The position numbers and the translations under genes are program-made. This document shows, piece by piece, positions 60,699 through 64,000 of a DNA stretch of 64,000 nucleotides (the first letter of the stretch is position 1; the number at the start of each line of letters is the position of its first letter). The notes beneath the pieces were generated by a model. That model did no database searches, was not told the DNA's origin, and saw only the letters and a program-made list of their open reading frames with translations. Origin of the DNA: Streptomyces flaveus (GTDB lineage: Bacteria; Actinomycetota; Actinomycetes; Streptomycetales; Streptomycetaceae); assembly GCF_014647675.1 (NCBI RefSeq), contig NZ_BMPQ01000028.1, positions 1 through 64,000 on the forward strand. The letters are read 5' to 3'.

Positions 60699-63104
60699 TC
60701 AAACCTCAGGGGTCACACTCAGCTCGGCCCAGATGATCTTGCCGAACGGAGTTTGGCGGGTGCCCCAGCTTTCGGTGAGCTGTGCAACAAGAAGGAGACC
60801 CCGGCCGCCCTCGTCGAAGACGCGGGCGCGGCGCAGATGGGGTGCGGTGTTACTGCCGTCGGAGACCTCGCAGATGAGGACCTCGTCCCGGATCAGGCGG
60901 AGCCGTATGGGGTCACCGCCGTAGCGGATGGCGTTGGTGACGAGTTCGCTGACCACCAGTTCCGTGGTGAACACGGCCTCTTCCAGTCCCCAGGCGGCGA
61001 GTTGAGCGGACGCGAACTTGCGGGCCTCGGCGACGATCTGCGGGTTGTTCGGCAGGTCCCAGGTCGCCACTCGGGTGGTGTCGAGGACACGGGTCCTGGC
61101 CAGCAGGATGGCGACGTCGTCCACGGGACGGCCGGGCAGCAGCTCGTCCAGCAGGTCGTCGCACAACTTCTCCAGGGAGCGGACGGGTTGCCCGAGCACC
61201 CGGCCCATGAGGGCCAGGCCCGTATCGATGTTCCGGTCCCTCGCCTCGATCAGTCCGTCGGTGTAGAGGGCGAGCAGGCTGCCTTCCGCAAGCTCGAACT
61301 CCGAGATCTCGAAGGGCAGTCCACCAAGACCGAGCGGCGGGCCGACGGACAGGTCCGGAAAGGCGACCGTGCCGTCGGGCGTCACCACGGCGGGCAGCAC
61401 ATGCCCCGCGCTGGCGAGCGAGCAGCTCCGGGAGACAGGGTCGTACACCGCGTACAGGCAGGTGGCGCTCAACTCCGCGACCGGCCGGGCCCCGGCGACG
61501 GAGCCGGGTGCGCCGGGCTCCTCGCGGGCCAGCCGGATCACCACGTCGTCGAGCTGCGTGAGCAGCTCGTCCGGCCGCAGGTCGACATCGGCCAGCGTAC
61601 GCACCGCGGTCCGCAACTGCGCCATGGTGGCCGAGGCCCGCAGCCCGTGACCGACCACGTCGCCCACCACGAGCGCCACCCTGGCACCGGACAGGGGGAT
61701 CACGTCGAACCAGTCGCCGCCCACCCCCGCGCGCGTGCCGGCCGGCAGATAGCGGGTGGCCACGTCCACGGCGGACTGCACCGGCGTGCCGCGCTGCAGC
61801 AGGCTGCGCTGGAGGGTCACCGCGGTGGCCCGCTCACGGGAGTAGCGGCGGGCGTTGTCGATGCTCAGGGCCGCCCTGGTCGCGATCTCCCGTGCCAGCA
61901 GCAGATCCTCGTCGTCGAAGGGCTCGGTGATGCGGTGACGATGGAACTGGGCCAGCCCGAGCGTCACGCCCCGGGCCTGCAGCGGAACGACCAGCAGGGC
62001 ATGCATCCCGTGGGTGATGACGCTGCGCGCACGGTCCGCATCCGCGGTCAGCCACGCCGGGAGGCTCGCGCTGTCGAGCCGGTGCTGGGAGGGACGGCTG
62101 ACGGCGAGGGCTTTGGCCTGTGGTGAGTCGGCGGCGTAGACGTGCCGCTGTCCGATCTCGACGGTGGCTTCCGGGCAGCCCTCCAGTACGGACGCCTGGG
62201 CGCACCGGCGGAAGACCAGCGGGCCCGCGCCCGGCGTGAGGTCCGTCTCGGTGTTCTGGAAGAGGTCGTCGAGCAGATCGACGAGGACGAAGTCGGCGAA
62301 CCCCTCGATGCCGATCTCGGCGAGTTCCTGGGCGGTGCGCGTGACGTCGAGGGTGGTTCCGATGCTGAGGCTCGCCGCGTTCACCACGGACATCCGTCGC
62401 CGCGCCCAGTACTGCTCGGTGGTGTCGTACACGGCGGCGGCGACGCCCCGGGCGCGGCCCTGCGGGTCCTTGAGCGGGAACAGCAGGGAGGACCAGGAGC
62501 GCTCACGTCTCGTCCCCAGGGTCCGCACATAGGCCTGATGGCGGACGACGTCTCCGGTTCGCATGGCCTCTTCGGCCAGACGGGGGAGCTCGTCGAGGCC
62601 GTCGACGACCTCACCGGTGGTCCGCTCGGCGATGCCGCGGCCCCGAAGCTGGTCCTCTGTCGCTCCCGACATGGCGGTGAAGGCTTCATTGGTGCGTACG
62701 ATCCTGCCGTCGTCGTCGCACACGACCACGGCGATGGGCAGCTGCTCGATCGCCCAGCGGTTCAGGGTCTCGGGGGCGGGTTCGTCCGCCGCGGTGGCCG
62801 CGACGATCCACAGCGGGTCGTCGTCGGCGCCGGTCAGCGGGCGGAGGTGGACGAGCAGCTCGAGGCGCCGCCCCTCGCGGGTGCGGACCACGGCGCCACC
62901 GCTCCACGCCGTACGGGAGGCGCAGGCGCCACGGACCGCGTACGGAAGCTCGGCGGCCAGCAGTTCCCGGGCGTCACGGCCCACGGCGTCCGCCGAGTCG
63001 TGACCGAGCATCCGTCGGGCATCCTCGCTCCAGGCCAGGATCCGCCCGCCGCCGTCCACGACGGCGGTCGCTTCCCACCCCGAGCCGAATACGTCTGGGT
63101 CCAT
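60699..63104 (-). CDS. PAS-GAF SpoIIE-family phosphatase with ATPase domain
   Basis: An 801-residue regulator: two PAS-like domains (about 1-240), a GAF domain (about 250-425), a SpoIIE/PP2C phosphatase (GGDWFDVIPL near 463, VGDVVGHGLRAS) and an HATPase_c domain at the end (SELVTNAIRYG near 721, DEGGRGLLLV). It probably sets the phosphorylation of an anti-sigma-factor antagonist in response to redox or small-molecule signals. ATG 63104 is chosen; GTG 63134 is an alternative. No sigma factor is adjacent. Confidence 0.85.
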   Translation of the reverse strand: MDPDVFGSGWEATAVVDGGGRILAWSEDARRMLGHDSADAVGRDARELLAAELPYAVRGACASRTAWSGGAVVRTREGRRLELLVHLRPLTGADDDPLWIVAATAADEPAPETLNRWAIEQLPIAVVVCDDDGRIVRTNEAFTAMSGATEDQLRGRGIAERTTGEVVDGLDELPRLAEEAMRTGDVVRHQAYVRTLGTRRERSWSSLLFPLKDPQGRARGVAAAVYDTTEQYWARRRMSVVNAASLSIGTTLDVTRTAQELAEIGIEGFADFVLVDLLDDLFQNTETDLTPGAGPLVFRRCAQASVLEGCPEATVEIGQRHVYAADSPQAKALAVSRPSQHRLDSASLPAWLTADADRARSVITHGMHALLVVPLQARGVTLGLAQFHRHRITEPFDDEDLLLAREIATRAALSIDNARRYSRERATAVTLQRSLLQRGTPVQSAVDVATRYLPAGTRAGVGGDWFDVIPLSGARVALVVGDVVGHGLRASATMAQLRTAVRTLADVDLRPDELLTQLDDVVIRLAREEPGAPGSVAGARPVAELSATCLYAVYDPVSRSCSLASAGHVLPAVVTPDGTVAFPDLSVGPPLGLGGLPFEISEFELAEGSLLALYTDGLIEARDRNIDTGLALMGRVLGQPVRSLEKLCDDLLDELLPGRPVDDVAILLARTRVLDTTRVATWDLPNNPQIVAEARKFASAQLAAWGLEEAVFTTELVVSELVTNAIRYGGDPIRLRLIRDEVLICEVSDGSNTAPHLRRARVFDEGGRGLLLVAQLTESWGTRQTPFGKIIWAELSVTPEV

Positions 63105-63287
63105 GGACACGTCTCTCGCCCGCCACGGGAACACCCCGGGGCCATGCCCTCAGCATGGCCCCATGGGAGGGCGTACTCAACGGGACTGCCTGTTCTCCTC
63201 AGGCTCGCGGGGACAGGTACGCGGCTCGTGGGACGTCCGCACGCCCCGTGCCGGGAATCCTGGCGCGCCGCGGGCGTTGAAGTTCAT

Positions 63288-64000
63288 GTGAATCCAGTGA
63301 TCGCGGCGACCCGTTTCTCCGTCCTCGACCGCTCGCGCACCCGGGAGGGGCACGACGGCCCCGAGGCGCTGCGTGACACCGTGCGGCTGGCCCAGGAGCT
63401 CGAGCGGCTCGGCTACCACCGGATATGGGTCTCGGAACACCACGGCGTGCCAGGAGTCGCCGGTTCCGCGCCGACCGTGCTGGCCGCCGCGGTCGCCGCC
63501 GCGACGCGCACGATCCGGGTCGGCACGGGCGGGGTGATGCTGCCCAATCACCAACCCCTGGTCGTGGCCGAGCAGTTCGGCGTCCTTGAGTCCCTGTTTC
63601 CGGGACGTATCGACATGGGTCTGGGCCGCTCCGTGGGCTTCACCGACGGCGTACGGAAGGCGCTGGGCCGGGACAAGGACGTCGCCGACGATTTCGCGGG
63701 GCAGCTCGACGAGTTGCTGGGCTGGTTCCGCGGCACCTCTCCGACGGGTGTGCACGCGCGACCGGCCGAAGGTCTGACCGTGCCGCCGTTCGTGCTGGCC
63801 ATGGGCGAGGGCGCCACCATCGCCGCCCGGGCGGGCCTGCCGATGGTCATCGGCGACCTCCGCGGCCGCGAGAAGATGCGGCGCGGCATCGATCACTACC
63901 GCGCGACATTCCGGCCCTCCGCCTGGGCGAGCGAGCCGTACGTCGTCATCTCCGGCACCATCGCGGTCGCGGACAGCCCCGAGGAGGCCCGCCGTCTGCT
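63288..64000 (+). CDS. luciferase-like (LLM class) flavin-dependent monooxygenase, cut by window end
   Basis: The first 237 residues of an LLM oxidoreductase: VIAATRFSVLDRSRTREG, YHRIWVSEHHGVPGVAGS and RIDMGLGRSVG are family features, including the SEHHG motif of the small group. It uses reduced FMN. The likely start is GTG 63288, with GTG 63297 possible; neither has a strong ribosome-binding site. The 3' end is outside the window. Confidence 0.82.
   Translation, partial: MNPVIAATRFSVLDRSRTREGHDGPEALRDTVRLAQELERLGYHRIWVSEHHGVPGVAGSAPTVLAAAVAAATRTIRVGTGGVMLPNHQPLVVAEQFGVLESLFPGRIDMGLGRSVGFTDGVRKALGRDKDVADDFAGQLDELLGWFRGTSPTGVHARPAEGLTVPPFVLAMGEGATIAARAGLPMVIGDLRGREKMRRGIDHYRATFRPSAWASEPYVVISGTIAVADSPEEARRL

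Overview
The window looks like chromosomal DNA of a Streptomyces species. It is very GC-rich, with strong third-position G/C in the genes and frequent 4-base ATGA/GTGA overlaps between operon partners. TTA codons are very rare. It holds a SapB/AmfS-type lanthipeptide cluster, an ergothioneine operon, DUF574 and DUF5999 proteins, and two SpoIIE-type phosphatases with anti-sigma-kinase-like domains. I see no rRNA, tRNA, CRISPR array, insertion sequence or replication origin.

Layout. 0.2-10 kb is housekeeping and accessory genes: a MOSC protein, a phosphotransferase, a FusB-like FBP protein behind a candidate operator, an aromatic-acid-exporter-like membrane protein, a Tat-exported lactonase, a DUF2470 protein behind an iron box, a pentapeptide-repeat protein, a PIG-L deacetylase and an S33 peptidase. 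10-26 kb is an L-rhamnose module arranged around a divergent promoter at about 17.8-18.0 kb. Leftward are an ABC importer (ATPase, two permeases, binding protein), a mutarotase, a secreted beta-propeller protein and a LacI regulator. Rightward are rhamnose isomerase, a rhamnulose-phosphate aldolase/lactaldehyde dehydrogenase fusion, rhamnulokinase and LutABC lactate oxidation. Together they can take rhamnose to dihydroxyacetone phosphate plus lactate, then pyruvate. Two LacI-type palindromes flank the divergent promoters.

26-35 kb has a DUF574 methyltransferase and a xylose-type ABC transporter. It also has a second, duplicated binding protein without a permease that overlaps the gene of a large SpoIIE phosphatase/ATPase, which suggests a sugar-sensing branch. 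34.8-42.2 kb is a complete ram/amf cluster (ramC-ramS-ramA-ramB, with ramR convergent). The 44-residue precursor gene ramS lies at 39217-39351. ramR has two TTA codons and ramC has one, so bldA control is likely at two levels.

42.5-54 kb holds pirin, a small TPR protein, an ArsR/MFS pair with a 16-bp inverted-repeat operator, a PepSY membrane protein, a flavoprotein disulfide reductase divergent from a thioredoxin, 4-hydroxybenzoate 3-monooxygenase with a LacI regulator, an amidase, and a solitary MazF-like toxin tail-to-tail with a PARG-like protein. 54.9-59.4 kb is egtABCD with every junction overlapping; egtA carries a TTA codon. The right end has a dodecin, a HAD phosphatase, a repeat-rich intergenic region, a PAS-GAF-SpoIIE phosphatase and a truncated luciferase-like monooxygenase. 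A 29-base dispersed repeat occurs four times, always between genes.
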